DNA from: Leptolyngbya sp. SIO1E4
GTDB taxonomy: Bacteria > Cyanobacteriota > Cyanobacteriia > Phormidesmidales > Phormidesmidaceae
Reading direction: 5' to 3'
Length of the DNA stretch: 64,000 nt
Assembly: GCA_010672825.2 (NCBI GenBank)
Contig: JAAHFU020000003.1
Coordinates: forward strand, 310,001 to 374,000
The position numbers were made by a program, and so were the translations under genes. The stretch's first letter is position 1, and each line of letters starts with the position of its first letter. Shown here one piece after another: positions 9,250 to 18,020 of this stretch. A model generated the notes under the pieces. The model saw only the letters and a list, made by a program, of their open reading frames with translations. It had not been told where the DNA came from and did no database searches.

Positions 9250-11274
9250 ATGATAATGGGAGGCATGGGAAGCCCAAATCACCTGTTGGGGGGGCGTTAT
9301 CGCATCCTGCGTGAGTTAGGACGCGGGGGGTTTGGCTACACCTATTTAGCAGAAGATATCAACCGTTTTAATGAGTTGTGTGTCTTAAAAGAGTTCTTCC
9401 CACAGGTAGATGACAACACTGCCTTGCAAAAAGCCAAGCAGTTATTTGAACGAGAAGCTGGGGTGCTCTATCAGCTCAATCATCCCCAAATTCCCAAGTT
9501 TCGCGAACTGTTGCGAGTGCAAACGGGCAATCGCGGTCGGCTGTTCCTCATTCAAGACTATGTGGAAGGCCCGACCTATCAAGAACTCTTAGAAACCCGC
9601 CTGAAATCAGGCAACCGCTTCTCAGAACCCGAAGTGACTCAACTGCTGCAAAGGGTGCTCCCCGTGCTGGAATATTTGCACAGCATCGGGGTCATTCACC
9701 GAGACATTGCACCCGACAACCTGATTTTGCGCAATGCAGACGGGCTGCCTGTCTTAATCGACTTTGGGGGCGTGAAAAAACTGGCCACGGTGGTGCAGCA
9801 ACAGGTGGGGGCAAGTGCCGTGCCGACTCGCTTAGGCAAAGTGGGGTACGCCCCAGAAGAGCAGCTAGAAACCGGGCAAGTCACCCCAAGTGCAGACTTC
9901 TATGCTTTAGCCGTGACGGCATTAGTTCTCCTCACGGGGGAATCTCCACAGGTACTGTACGACAGTTACAGCAAGCGCTGGTATTGGCAAGAGTATGTCA
10001 CCCTCAGCCCGCGTTTAACGAAGGTGCTAGAGCGGATGCTGGCCCCGAGATCGCGCGATCGCTATGGTTCGGCTGCAGCGGTCATGAACGCGCTTTTAAC
10101 CCCTGATACCTATGCCGTCCCCACGGCTGCCCCGTCGGGTGGCGGCTTTGAGCCCACCATCGCAGTGGCCCCCGGTGCAGGCACGATCCCACCGAGCACC
10201 ATCGCCAGACCGCCCACCCCCACCCCTCAAAAACCCAAACATCGAGCCAACAATCGTAGCGGCTGCTTACAGGCATTTTTAGGGCTCGTATTGCTCTTAG
10301 GAACGGTCGGGCTTGTTTGGTGGATTGCCAGCCGCTGGGATCCGACGGGGTCAGTCAACCCCGAATCGGTCGGTTCAGACAATTCAGAAGCAGTGACGCC
10401 CTCTCCCAATCCGACGTTCTCCCGAGAAGAGCAGGCCCGGAAAAACTCCCTGCGGCAACGACGAGAGTCCCTCCAGGTCGATAACCGTTTCCTGGTGCGC
10501 GTAACCGATCAGCTATTTTATGGCCAGTTTCCAGAAAGACAGGGGCGTCCATTGACCGATCGCCCTGAAGACGAAGCTGTGCGATCAGAGTGGGACAGCA
10601 TTGCGAATGAAGTCTTAGACGTTTTAGAAACTCATCTCAGCACCCAAGCTCGTCAGCGTCTTGGCAGTTATGCTGCTGAAAATCGAGATCAGTGGCGGCA
10701 GCAGGTGAATCAGCGTTTTGTTAGCAGTCGGGCTTTGTATGATTTAACCGATGCTAAGTTTGCCTACTTATATCCTCAAAATGCTGCTCAAGACTTTATT
10801 GAGCAGCCCATCGGCCAGATTTGGCATGGCATCGCCGATGATCGGGCCAGAGCCATTTTGGCCCAGGAACGGGTGGAGGAAATTCAGTTTGAGCAGGGAC
10901 GCTTTAGCCAGTCGCTCCGCGATCGCCTGGAACCGGGTGAAGGGCGCGTTTATGTCATTAATCTCAATGCAGGACAGCTGATGAGATTGAACCTGCAGGC
11001 CCCCCCACAGGGGGCACGATTGTCAGTGTATGTCCCCGACCCATCCGAAGAGGTTCCTTACCTGTTAGAAGATTCCACAGAACGTACCTGGTCTGGGCAA
11101 TTACCTCAATCGGGGTACTACGAAATTGTGGTGGTTTCCACTCAAACAGCCGCACTCGATTATGCCTTAGACATTGGGGCTGATAATGTCAGCTCATCGC
11201 CCACCGCATCACCCAGCCCATCGCCTACAGCACCTCCTACCGAACCCGAGGAATTACCCCGCGATAGAAACTGA
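9250..11274 (+). CDS. Membrane-anchored Ser/Thr protein kinase
   Basis: Hanks-type kinase of 674 aa. Gly loop GRGGFG (24-29), ATP-binding Lys47, catalytic HRDIAPDN (140-147) and DFGG (161-164) are visible; the usual Lys after HRD is replaced by Ala, as seen with small residues in several cyanobacterial kinases. A Pro-rich linker (about 270-310) leads to one transmembrane helix (about 320-340), then a roughly 330-residue outer domain. Its last part (RLSVYVPDPSEE to the LDYALDI strand) looks like a pre-peptidase C-terminal beta domain. Start: the frame runs open from 9040 inside the protease gene, but ATG 9250 is preceded by AGGGAGGA and gives the correct N-terminus. The tail ends in a Ser/Pro-rich stretch. 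Confidence 0.92.
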   Translation: MIMGGMGSPNHLLGGRYRILRELGRGGFGYTYLAEDINRFNELCVLKEFFPQVDDNTALQKAKQLFEREAGVLYQLNHPQIPKFRELLRVQTGNRGRLFLIQDYVEGPTYQELLETRLKSGNRFSEPEVTQLLQRVLPVLEYLHSIGVIHRDIAPDNLILRNADGLPVLIDFGGVKKLATVVQQQVGASAVPTRLGKVGYAPEEQLETGQVTPSADFYALAVTALVLLTGESPQVLYDSYSKRWYWQEYVTLSPRLTKVLERMLAPRSRDRYGSAAAVMNALLTPDTYAVPTAAPSGGGFEPTIAVAPGAGTIPPSTIARPPTPTPQKPKHRANNRSGCLQAFLGLVLLLGTVGLVWWIASRWDPTGSVNPESVGSDNSEAVTPSPNPTFSREEQARKNSLRQRRESLQVDNRFLVRVTDQLFYGQFPERQGRPLTDRPEDEAVRSEWDSIANEVLDVLETHLSTQARQRLGSYAAENRDQWRQQVNQRFVSSRALYDLTDAKFAYLYPQNAAQDFIEQPIGQIWHGIADDRARAILAQERVEEIQFEQGRFSQSLRDRLEPGEGRVYVINLNAGQLMRLNLQAPPQGARLSVYVPDPSEEVPYLLEDSTERTWSGQLPQSGYYEIVVVSTQTAALDYALDIGADNVSSSPTASPSPSPTAPPTEPEELPRDRN

Positions 11275-11279
11275 TGGGT

Positions 11280-11350
11280 AGCTGAATTGAGTGCAGAACG
11301 CTGCAGTTCTGGTGTCTACGTTCCCCTCTCCCTCTAGGCTCAATTCAGCT
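11280..11350. terminator. Nested inverted repeats between convergent kinase and cysH genes
   Basis: Outer arms AGCTGAATTGAG (11280-11291) and CTCAATTCAGCT (11339-11350) are a perfect 12-bp inverted repeat; inside is a second hairpin CAGAAC (11294-11299) / GTTCTG (11306-11311). The right arm touches the cysH stop codon. Position between two convergent stops suggests a bidirectional terminator, though there is no clean T run. Confidence 0.5.
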
Positions 11351-12081
11351 TACAGATGAATCCCACATTCTGTCTTGGCACTGCCGCGCCAGCGACCTGC
11401 TCGCTCATGTTCACCCGCCCCAACAGGGGTGGTTAGCGGTTCATCGCCAATGCTGGTATACCCCTGATCGTGGAGAGGGTTATAGATAACCTTATGTTTG
11501 TAAACGTAGTTCCAGACATCCTTGCGAGTCCAGTTCGCGACCGGATTAATCTTGAGTTTGCCGTCAGAATCCGTCTCAAGGATGGGCATATACTGTCGAG
11601 AAGCCGATTGATCGCGGCGACGACCCGTAATCCAAGCCTTGACCTGCAGGTCTACCAGTGCCCTTTGGAGGGGTTCTACCTTGGTCAGATAGTGGAACCG
11701 ATTAACGTCGGTATGCCACAGCTCTTCCCCGTAGCGGGCGGCAAACTCTTCTCGGCTGTTGATGCCCTGTGCCCGATAGATATGTAAATCCAGACCATAT
11801 CGCATCGTAGCTCGGTCAACGGTTTCTAGCGTTTCTGGAAAATGGTGAAGTGTATCTAGAAACAACACCGGAACAGGGGGATTCGGTTTCAGCTCCCGGT
11901 AAAGCATATCAACGGTTACCAGCATACTAAACGCGCTGGTTTGCGCTAGCCCGGTAGGAAAGGTCGAGATCGCCCAACATAGGATCTCTTGGGGAGTGGC
12001 TGTCTCAAACTCGCGGTTAAGGCTCTCTAGATCCAAATCAGCCACAGAGGATAAAGCGGGAGCTGTCATGCACTGAACCAT
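11350..12081 (-). CDS. cysH: Phosphoadenylyl-sulfate reductase
   Basis: Reduces PAPS to sulfite with thioredoxin in assimilatory sulfate reduction; cytoplasmic. 243 aa, with the substrate loop ITGRRRDQSASR and the C-terminal catalytic Cys239 in TECGIHL. The two Cys-Cys/CxxC pairs that hold a [4Fe-4S] cluster in APS reductases are absent, so this is the PAPS type. The frame continues to a GTG at 12117, but ATG 12081 has AGGTAA about eight bases ahead; an ATG at 12069 is also possible. It stands alone, convergent with the kinase gene. The same window holds other sulfur-related genes at 28-35 kb. Confidence 0.95.
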   Translation of the reverse strand: MVQCMTAPALSSVADLDLESLNREFETATPQEILCWAISTFPTGLAQTSAFSMLVTVDMLYRELKPNPPVPVLFLDTLHHFPETLETVDRATMRYGLDLHIYRAQGINSREEFAARYGEELWHTDVNRFHYLTKVEPLQRALVDLQVKAWITGRRRDQSASRQYMPILETDSDGKLKINPVANWTRKDVWNYVYKHKVIYNPLHDQGYTSIGDEPLTTPVGAGEHERAGRWRGSAKTECGIHL

Positions 12082-12389
12082 AATGACGTTACCTGGATAG
12101 TGTTTCCACAGTGCCACATTCAGTTATACACCTATATGCACCATTGAATCACACATAATCCGGTCGGGATTTCGGGGATTCCCCTCTATCTTGGGTTGGA
12201 AATCCTCACTCAAAAGCTGGAAAACCGCTTGGGTACTGATACAGATGAGTTAGAGAGGCGGTTTGGTTTCTGGGCAAATCCGTCAGTCACAAGGTGGATG
12301 AGTGGAAGGGTAGATGAGTGGATGAGGAAATTGTTGGCGGCTTCCCGTAGGGTAGGAGTGGAGAGTCAATAAGTAAAGGGGACTAAGGA

Positions 12390-12674
12390 ATGAAATTAGT
12401 GTTGTACAGTAAGCCAGGATGTCACCTTTGTGAAGGGCTGCAGGAAAAATTAGAGGCGCTAGCCCATTTAGATTTCACTTTAGAAATCAGAGACATTACA
12501 ACGCGACCAGACTGGTTTGCTGCCTACCAATATGAAATCCCGGTGCTTTGTCGGGTGATTACAACAGCGTCAGCCCCCCATGAAGAGGCCTTGCCGCGAC
12601 TTTCCCCTCGGGCACCCCTGGCCAAGGTGGAGCAAATGTTACAGACATACTTGAACCTAGATACGGCAAAATAA
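12390..12674 (+). CDS. Glutaredoxin-like (DUF836) thiol protein
   Basis: 94-aa thioredoxin-fold protein of the glutaredoxin/DUF836 group. The redox motif CHLC is at 11-14, right after the first strand (MKLVLYSKPGC), and the cis-Pro region reads YEIPVL. No signal peptide. It lies 32 bp upstream of murE on the same strand and is likely co-transcribed with it. Physiological partner unknown. Confidence 0.85.
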   Translation: MKLVLYSKPGCHLCEGLQEKLEALAHLDFTLEIRDITTRPDWFAAYQYEIPVLCRVITTASAPHEEALPRLSPRAPLAKVEQMLQTYLNLDTAK

Positions 12675-12706
12675 TCGCAATCTGAACTTTGTGAGAGGTT
12701 GCTGAC

Positions 12707-14221
12707 ATGGATTTGCAGGGACTTTTAGCGCAGCTGCCCCAGACCTGGCTAGCGTCAACGGCGCTGTCGACCGATCACCCCGCTTGGTCGCAACCTGTAA
12801 AGCGGTTATGTACGAATTCTCAGGCCTGCCAACCAGGAGATCTGTTTATTGGTATGCCAGGAACCCGAGTAGATGGGGGAGAGTTTTGGCCAGGGGCGAT
12901 CGCAGCGGGAGCTGTTGCTGCCTTCGTTTCTCCAGAGGCTTTCAAGAATCGCCCGCCCGCTATTCATAACCCAGAGGCGTTGGTAATTCCATTGCCGGAT
13001 ATGGCGATCGCCTGCGCAGAAATTGCCGCCGTCTTTTACGATGCCCCGGCCAAAGCGATGCAGCTGGTGGGGGTCACAGGCACCAATGGTAAAACTACGA
13101 CGACTCACCTCATCGAGGCATTACTCAATCAGGCGGGGCAGCCCACGGCTCTGTTGGGCACCCTCTACACCCGCTGGCCGGGGTATCAGGTCACGGCAAC
13201 TCACACCACTCCTTTTCCGGTGGATCTACAGGCAGATTTAGCGGCCGCCAGAAGCGCGGGCTGTCGCTCTGTGGTGATGGAGGTCAGTTCCCATGCCCTG
13301 GCGCAAAAGCGAGTTTGGGCATGCCCCTTTGAAGTCGCGGTATTTACCAACCTGACCCAGGATCACCTCGACTATCACCGGACGATGGAGGCATATTTTG
13401 CGGCTAAGGCCCTGCTCTTTAGTGATCGTTACTTAGCAGGCCGAGCCATCATCAATCAGGACGATCCCTATGGCCAACGACTCCTCGCCACCCTCGGGGC
13501 TGAACAGGCGTGGGGCTATAGTGTTCAGGATGCAACGGCCCATCTCTACACGAGCGATTGGGTCTATGGAGTCAGTGGCGTCCAGGGGCAGTTACACACT
13601 CCCTTGGGAACAACCCCTTTCTCCTTACCGCTGGTGGGGCAGTTTAACCTGTCAAATATGCTGGCGGCGATAGGCGCCGCTTTGCAGGCAGGGGTCACGC
13701 TAGATGCCGTAGCCGCCTGCTTACCCCAGTTTGGCGGAGTACCCGGGCGCATGGAGCGGGTGGTGGCGAACCCGGATCTAGACATCAGCGTCATTGTAGA
13801 CTACGCTCACACCCCCGATAGTCTGCAGAATGCCCTGACGGCGGCTCGTCCTTTTGTTCCGGGTCGGTTGATTTGTGTCTTTGGCTGTGGCGGCGATCGC
13901 GATCGCACTAAGCGGCCTCAAATGGGACGCATTGCTTACGATCTGGCTGATTTAGCCGTTGTCACTTCCGATAACCCCCGGACAGAAGATCCTCACCAGA
14001 TTTTGGATGACATTTTGGCGGGGATTCCGGCCTCTTTGCCCGCTGAGCAAGTTATCTGCGATCGGGCCGACGCGATCCAGTCCGCGATTGCCCAGGCTCA
14101 ACCCGGTGACTGCGTGCTGATCGCAGGCAAGGGCCATGAAGATTACCAAATTTTAGGAACTGAGAAAATCCACTTTGATGATCGGGAACAGGCCCGCCTG
14201 GCACTGGCTCAAAGAAGTTAG
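12707..14221 (+). CDS. murE: UDP-MurNAc-tripeptide synthetase (meso-DAP adding)
   Basis: Adds meso-diaminopimelate to UDP-MurNAc-L-Ala-D-Glu in peptidoglycan precursor synthesis; cytoplasmic. 504 aa with the Mur-ligase P-loop GTNGKT at 125-130 and the DAP-specificity motif DNPR at 422-425, which points to diaminopimelate rather than lysine. GAGAGG lies ahead of the ATG. Preceded by the glutaredoxin-like gene, followed by repeat A copy 2. Confidence 0.97.
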   Translation: MDLQGLLAQLPQTWLASTALSTDHPAWSQPVKRLCTNSQACQPGDLFIGMPGTRVDGGEFWPGAIAAGAVAAFVSPEAFKNRPPAIHNPEALVIPLPDMAIACAEIAAVFYDAPAKAMQLVGVTGTNGKTTTTHLIEALLNQAGQPTALLGTLYTRWPGYQVTATHTTPFPVDLQADLAAARSAGCRSVVMEVSSHALAQKRVWACPFEVAVFTNLTQDHLDYHRTMEAYFAAKALLFSDRYLAGRAIINQDDPYGQRLLATLGAEQAWGYSVQDATAHLYTSDWVYGVSGVQGQLHTPLGTTPFSLPLVGQFNLSNMLAAIGAALQAGVTLDAVAACLPQFGGVPGRMERVVANPDLDISVIVDYAHTPDSLQNALTAARPFVPGRLICVFGCGGDRDRTKRPQMGRIAYDLADLAVVTSDNPRTEDPHQILDDILAGIPASLPAEQVICDRADAIQSAIAQAQPGDCVLIAGKGHEDYQILGTEKIHFDDREQARLALAQRS

Positions 14222-14288
14222 TTCCTGAAACGCAGTTTTCATCCAAGCTACCCTGAGCGAACCATGACGATTTATCGCCCATGAGATT

Positions 14289-14382
14289 TATAGTCTTGTT
14301 CAGTTGAATCCAGCCCGCCTGAGGCAAGACAGGGTCTAGGGTTTGGGGTCTAGGATGTCCTTTATCCGCATGCAAACCGCGA
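14289..14382 (-). repeat. Dispersed repeat family A, copy 2
   Basis: Reverse-orientation copy: starts TATAGTCTTGTTCAGTTGAA, core GGGTCTAGGGTTTGGGGTC, ends near GCAAACCGCGA. It fills much of the 356-bp gap between murE and the exbB-like gene. The 3' terminus is more diverged than in other copies. Confidence 0.7.
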
Positions 14383-14577
14383 TGTACGCAGCAGCTCATT
14401 CAGACCCCTTCGCAATGGCCCCGGGCTTGAAATCAGCTCGATTCTTACATAAACTACACGCGCCTCACTAAAATTGGAATGCCTTGCTTTAAGGAGCAGC
14501 GATCGCCAACAGGTGCACAACTCTCTTCCCCGAATTTCTCAGTTAGCATCCGCAAAGATGACCCCAGGAGGTACCTT

Positions 14578-15264
14578 TTGAACATCACTGAGCTGTTTGC
14601 CCGTGGCGGAATTGCCATGTGGCCTCTCCTGTTTCTATCCATTCTGGCGTTTGGCACCATCATTGACCGCATCTGGTTTTGGTCCCGCATTCTAACCAAA
14701 GAACGAGAAGTTTCGGGTCGAGTGCTCGAAGCTGCCCGTCGAGAATGGTCAGCTGCAACCGAGATTTCTCAACGGGCCAATCGATTACCGATGGGACGAT
14801 TTCTGTATTCTGCCCTGTCCTTAGAAACGCCTGACCCAGAAGTATTTCGGCTAGCGCTAGAGACCGCTGCTGAGGAAGAACTGACAGTGATGCGGCGGGG
14901 AGAAAAGGTATTGGAGGCTGTGATTGCCCTATCACCGATGTTGGGGCTGCTTGGGACAGTCTTAGGACTGATTAACTCATTGGGATCGATTCAGCTCTCA
15001 GACTTAGCCAGCGACAGTACCTCAGGGACGGTACTGGGGATTGGTGAAGCCTTAATTAGCACCGCCGGAGGATTGGTGATTGCGATTGTGAGTCTCGCGT
15101 TTTATCGCTTGTTCCAAGGGTTTGTCTTCGGACAGGCTAAGGTATTCCGGCAGTCTGGCAGTGAGCTAGAACTGCTCTATCGCCAAGCCTGGTCAGCCCG
15201 CCAACGCCGTCGTCAACCGCCCGCTAAGCCTGCTGCTAAAGTCCAGAGTTCCCATGAAAGTTGA
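14578..15264 (+). CDS. exbB: MotA/TolQ/ExbB-family proton channel protein
   Basis: Inner-membrane proton channel subunit that pairs with ExbD (next gene) to energise outer-membrane processes through a TonB- or TolA-like partner. 228 aa with three hydrophobic segments: near the N-terminus ([20 protein letters not shown]), and two later ones around [14 protein letters not shown] and [17 protein letters not shown]. The start is set by the ribosome site: AGGAGG at 14566-14571 lies six bases before a TTG at 14578, giving [11 protein letters not shown]. The ATG at 14479 in the same frame would add 33 unlikely residues. The gene overlaps exbD by 11 bp. Confidence 0.88.
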   Translation: MNITELFARGGIAMWPLLFLSILAFGTIIDRIWFWSRILTKEREVSGRVLEAARREWSAATEISQRANRLPMGRFLYSALSLETPDPEVFRLALETAAEEELTVMRRGEKVLEAVIALSPMLGLLGTVLGLINSLGSIQLSDLASDSTSGTVLGIGEALISTAGGLVIAIVSLAFYRLFQGFVFGQAKVFRQSGSELELLYRQAWSARQRRRQPPAKPAAKVQSSHES

Positions 15265-15877
15265 TCTCTTAGAAACGCCTTCGGAAGACGTCAGAATTGA
15301 AATCATTCCCCTCATTGACGTCATCTTCTGTATTTTGACCTTTTTCATCCTGGCGGCTGTTGGGTTAACTCGCCAGCAAGCCATTGATTTAGATTTACCC
15401 AGTGCTACGACAGGGAACCCGCTCCCGCCGCAGGGATTAGGGTCTAACGCAGTTCGGCGAGAGCGGCTCTATGTCAGCGTCGATGCGATCGGTCAGGTCT
15501 ATTTAGATCAGCAGCCCATTACCTTAGATTTGCTCTCCGACATTTTGCTACAGCACCAGCAGGTTTCCCCAGAAGGATTGATCGTGTTGTATGCCGCTCG
15601 GGATGCCCGCTATGAAGATGTAATCCAGGTACTCGATTTGTTGCGATCCGTTGGTGGCGATCGCGTAGCCCTCGCCACGCTCCCTGGAGAAGCCCTAGAT
15701 CCTCAAGGGACGCCGCAAGAGGGTGAGCTGTTTGACCTGTCTCCTTTCCCCTCCGGCAATGACCCGAGCCTCAATGATCCAAACCTGGAGTTACCGGATA
15801 ACTCAAACGGATTTGAAGGGCTTCCCGCTGATCCGCTCGAAGGTTTAGAGGGAGAAGAATCGGAGGGAACCGAATAA
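15254..15877 (+). CDS. exbD: ExbD/TolR-family biopolymer transport protein with acidic tail
   Basis: Partner of the ExbB-like channel; one N-terminal transmembrane helix carrying the conserved proton-relay Asp ([16 protein letters not shown]), then a periplasmic domain. 207 aa, longer than the usual 130-150: the last 50-60 residues are an Asp/Glu/Asn/Pro-rich low-complexity tail (for example [16 protein letters not shown]) not seen in classical ExbD. Overlaps exbB by 11 bp, so coupled translation is likely. No tonB is adjacent. The link to a given outer-membrane receptor is unknown. Confidence 0.87.
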   Translation: MKVDLLETPSEDVRIEIIPLIDVIFCILTFFILAAVGLTRQQAIDLDLPSATTGNPLPPQGLGSNAVRRERLYVSVDAIGQVYLDQQPITLDLLSDILLQHQQVSPEGLIVLYAARDARYEDVIQVLDLLRSVGGDRVALATLPGEALDPQGTPQEGELFDLSPFPSGNDPSLNDPNLELPDNSNGFEGLPADPLEGLEGEESEGTE

Positions 15878-15976
15878 CCCGAAGGATCTGAAGCGACAGG
15901 AGCTGGGCTTTTGAAACCCCAGCCCCAAAACATTTCGGTCATACGGCACGAATGCCGCTCCCTGTCGTTGCCCTCA

Positions 15977-16010
15977 TGCTGACCCTTGTCTTATCAGGCA
16001 AGGGTCAGCA
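15977..16010. terminator. Strong hairpin between convergent exbD and hypothetical gene
   Basis: Perfect 12-bp stem TGCTGACCCTTG (15977-15988) / CAAGGGTCAGCA (15999-16010) with a 10-nt loop. It lies between two convergent stop codons; no T run on either side, so its role as a bidirectional transcription boundary is inferred. Confidence 0.5.
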
Positions 16011-16030
16011 ACAACAGCTTGCTTTCAGAG

Positions 16031-16615
16031 TTATTGAGGGAATCTTTGACCATGGATTAACACCACCTCAACCTCTAGATCGTTATAGTCATCCAGCGTG
16101 TTGAGATCCTCAAAGCTAATTTCGTACAAGTCACCATTGTTATAGGCAGTTTTTTGGGCTCTCACCGCCTTGGCGTTATCCCAACGCACATTACTATTCG
16201 GGCGATTGTCTCCATCAAAATAGTAGGTGTGGAAGTCGCTTTCAAAGCCTAGAAAGTACCAACCAGACGGGCCATTACTTTCAAATTCGTGGATTAGCTC
16301 GGAGCTAGGGGGTAGCTCGTCAGACGGACGGGGTTGAGCCTGTTCTTTATAAACCCGAAGCCGCTGTTGAAAAAGAGCGTCGCCGCCTAAAACCCGAAAC
16401 CACACTTCGTGACGTTGATTTTGTGCTGAGTTCCAGATTGAAAATGCCGTCGCCGTGGGTCGCTCAATATCAAAAGAAGTGATCCTATCTGCTAACGACG
16501 GTGGGCGATCGCCCACCTGAGCATAAAGGGGACGTGGTTGTGCTAAATTCACCACCAAAAGCATAGACATCAGGCCTAAACATAACGCCACCCATGACCT
16601 TGATAGAGCGCCCAT
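16031..16615 (-). CDS. Exported protein of unknown function
   Basis: 194-aa protein with a clear Sec signal peptide: positive start (MGALSRSW), hydrophobic core (ALCLGLMSMLLVV) and a likely cut after LYAQ. The mature part is Trp/Tyr/Asp-rich and beta-like (HEVWFRVLGGD, SGWYFLGFESDFHTYYFDG) with no recognised motif. The start is decided by AGGAGG seven bases before the ATG at 16615; the frame remains open to 16654 but that would place the ribosome site inside the gene. Probably periplasmic or outer surface. I do not know the function. Confidence 0.7.
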   Translation of the reverse strand: MGALSRSWVALCLGLMSMLLVVNLAQPRPLYAQVGDRPPSLADRITSFDIERPTATAFSIWNSAQNQRHEVWFRVLGGDALFQQRLRVYKEQAQPRPSDELPPSSELIHEFESNGPSGWYFLGFESDFHTYYFDGDNRPNSNVRWDNAKAVRAQKTAYNNGDLYEISFEDLNTLDDYNDLEVEVVLIHGQRFPQ

Positions 16616-16980
16616 CAGCAACCTCCTAACACATGAATTTCCAGGAATAACCATAACCTGCCTTTAAGGGGATGAGACGATAAAGTTGGAAATATCGTTT
16701 CTTTCTCTAGAGAAATCCTCGGTTAGGCATTTCTAACTAGCCGTACATTCTAAAGACCTCGCCAGGCCAAACAGTCGGTTATTTCTCTAAAGTATCCGTC
16801 TTAACTGCACCCTAAAGTAACAGGGTTTCAGACGTCTACTGACACCCCTGTCCTGATCCCAATATATATAGTACTTGTCACCCCAGTTAGGCAGACCTCA
16901 ACCCCTAACTCCTCGCCCTCAACTCAACGAAGACGCATCGTTCTTGAGTAAAAGAGCCGATATTGAGCCCGATAGCAGTT
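16616..16980. other. Intergenic stretch, no gene seen
   Basis: 365 bp between two minus-strand genes. It must hold the promoter of the exported protein gene; the AT-rich AATATATATAG near 16860 is the only conspicuous feature. No small frame with a ribosome site was found. Confidence 0.4.
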
Positions 16981-17844
16981 CTAAAAAATAGCCATGTCCC
17001 GCTCTTTCATGATTCTTTCTACATCCCCTCTTCGGTAAAGGGGACGATTTTTTCGTTTGGATAAACGACTTTCAATGCCACATTCATCCAGTAGTTTTTG
17101 GGCCATTTTTTGAGGGCAGTTCAAAATAGCCGCAGCATCTTGTAACTGAATCCACTGACGACCAAACCGCTCAATTAGCAACTCCTCGGGTTCTGATTGA
17201 ATTTGTCGTAATAATCGTTCGGCCAATAACCAGCAGGCCCGTGTATCGGCTCCAGCTCGATGGGAAGGCCCGACATCAAAGCCAAAATGCTCTACTAGAT
17301 TCGGCAGACTGCGCGAAGGGAGATCAGCCAGCAATAACCGAGACAACAATACAGTGCATAATCGTTGCTCAACTGGGCGTGTAAATGAATGATCGAGATG
17401 GCGATATTCTGCCTGCAAAAAGCTGTAGTCAAACGCTAGGTTGTGGGCCGTTAATACCCCAATCTCCAGATGATCTAAACAACCAGGCCAGACATCTTCT
17501 GGAAAAAGCCCCTGCGATACCATCGCTTGAGTAATGCCTGTGACGCGGGTAATCATCGGGGGAACTCGGACACCCGGATTGATAAGATGAGTCTCTTGAT
17601 GATGAAGACCGTCTGCCAAACTGGCCTGCAGAATGGAGACTTCAATTACCCGCGCTCCCCGATAGGGCAGTGAGCCTGTCGTTTCAACATCTACGACCGT
17701 AAGGAGAGACTGACTAACGTTGCGGTAATAAGCCAGCAACTCAGTTGAGAGAAGGGCCGACTGCCCTTTGCGTTGGATCGGTTTTGCCATACAGCCCTGA
17801 GATCGCCCCTTCTCCACCATACACGCTTGATCTCGCCATCGCAT
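16981..17844 (-). CDS. DEDDh 3'-5' exonuclease (DNA polymerase III epsilon-like)
   Basis: Exonuclease domain with the full DEDDh set: Asp52 and Glu54 in VDVETTG, Asp139 in NLAFDY, His195 and Asp200 in HRAGAD. 287 aa. After the nuclease fold (about 45-215) is a small C-terminal domain (QLQDAAAILNCPQKM... RRGDVERIMKERDM) that resembles a winged-helix or MerR-like DNA-binding unit, so it may be a stand-alone DNA processing enzyme rather than the replicative proofreading subunit. Start uncertain: ATGs at 17844, 17820 and 17790 are all in frame; the nuclease domain starts after all of them. Confidence 0.85.
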   Translation of the reverse strand: MRWRDQACMVEKGRSQGCMAKPIQRKGQSALLSTELLAYYRNVSQSLLTVVDVETTGSLPYRGARVIEVSILQASLADGLHHQETHLINPGVRVPPMITRVTGITQAMVSQGLFPEDVWPGCLDHLEIGVLTAHNLAFDYSFLQAEYRHLDHSFTRPVEQRLCTVLLSRLLLADLPSRSLPNLVEHFGFDVGPSHRAGADTRACWLLAERLLRQIQSEPEELLIERFGRQWIQLQDAAAILNCPQKMAQKLLDECGIESRLSKRKNRPLYRRGDVERIMKERDMAIF

Positions 17845-18020
17845 CTGCCCCCCGCCGAGCCCGCTAAAGGGCCGTGCCAGGCAATTTCTTTCCGGGGAAC
17901 AAGGAGTGTATAACGGGTTACGTCACCGTTGCACAGAATACTTTTGCAATGACCAAACCCACCTAGAATGCGCCACAAGGAAAATCTAAATTTTTTGTTC
18001 CCTTCTTTGCTCCCAAACCT

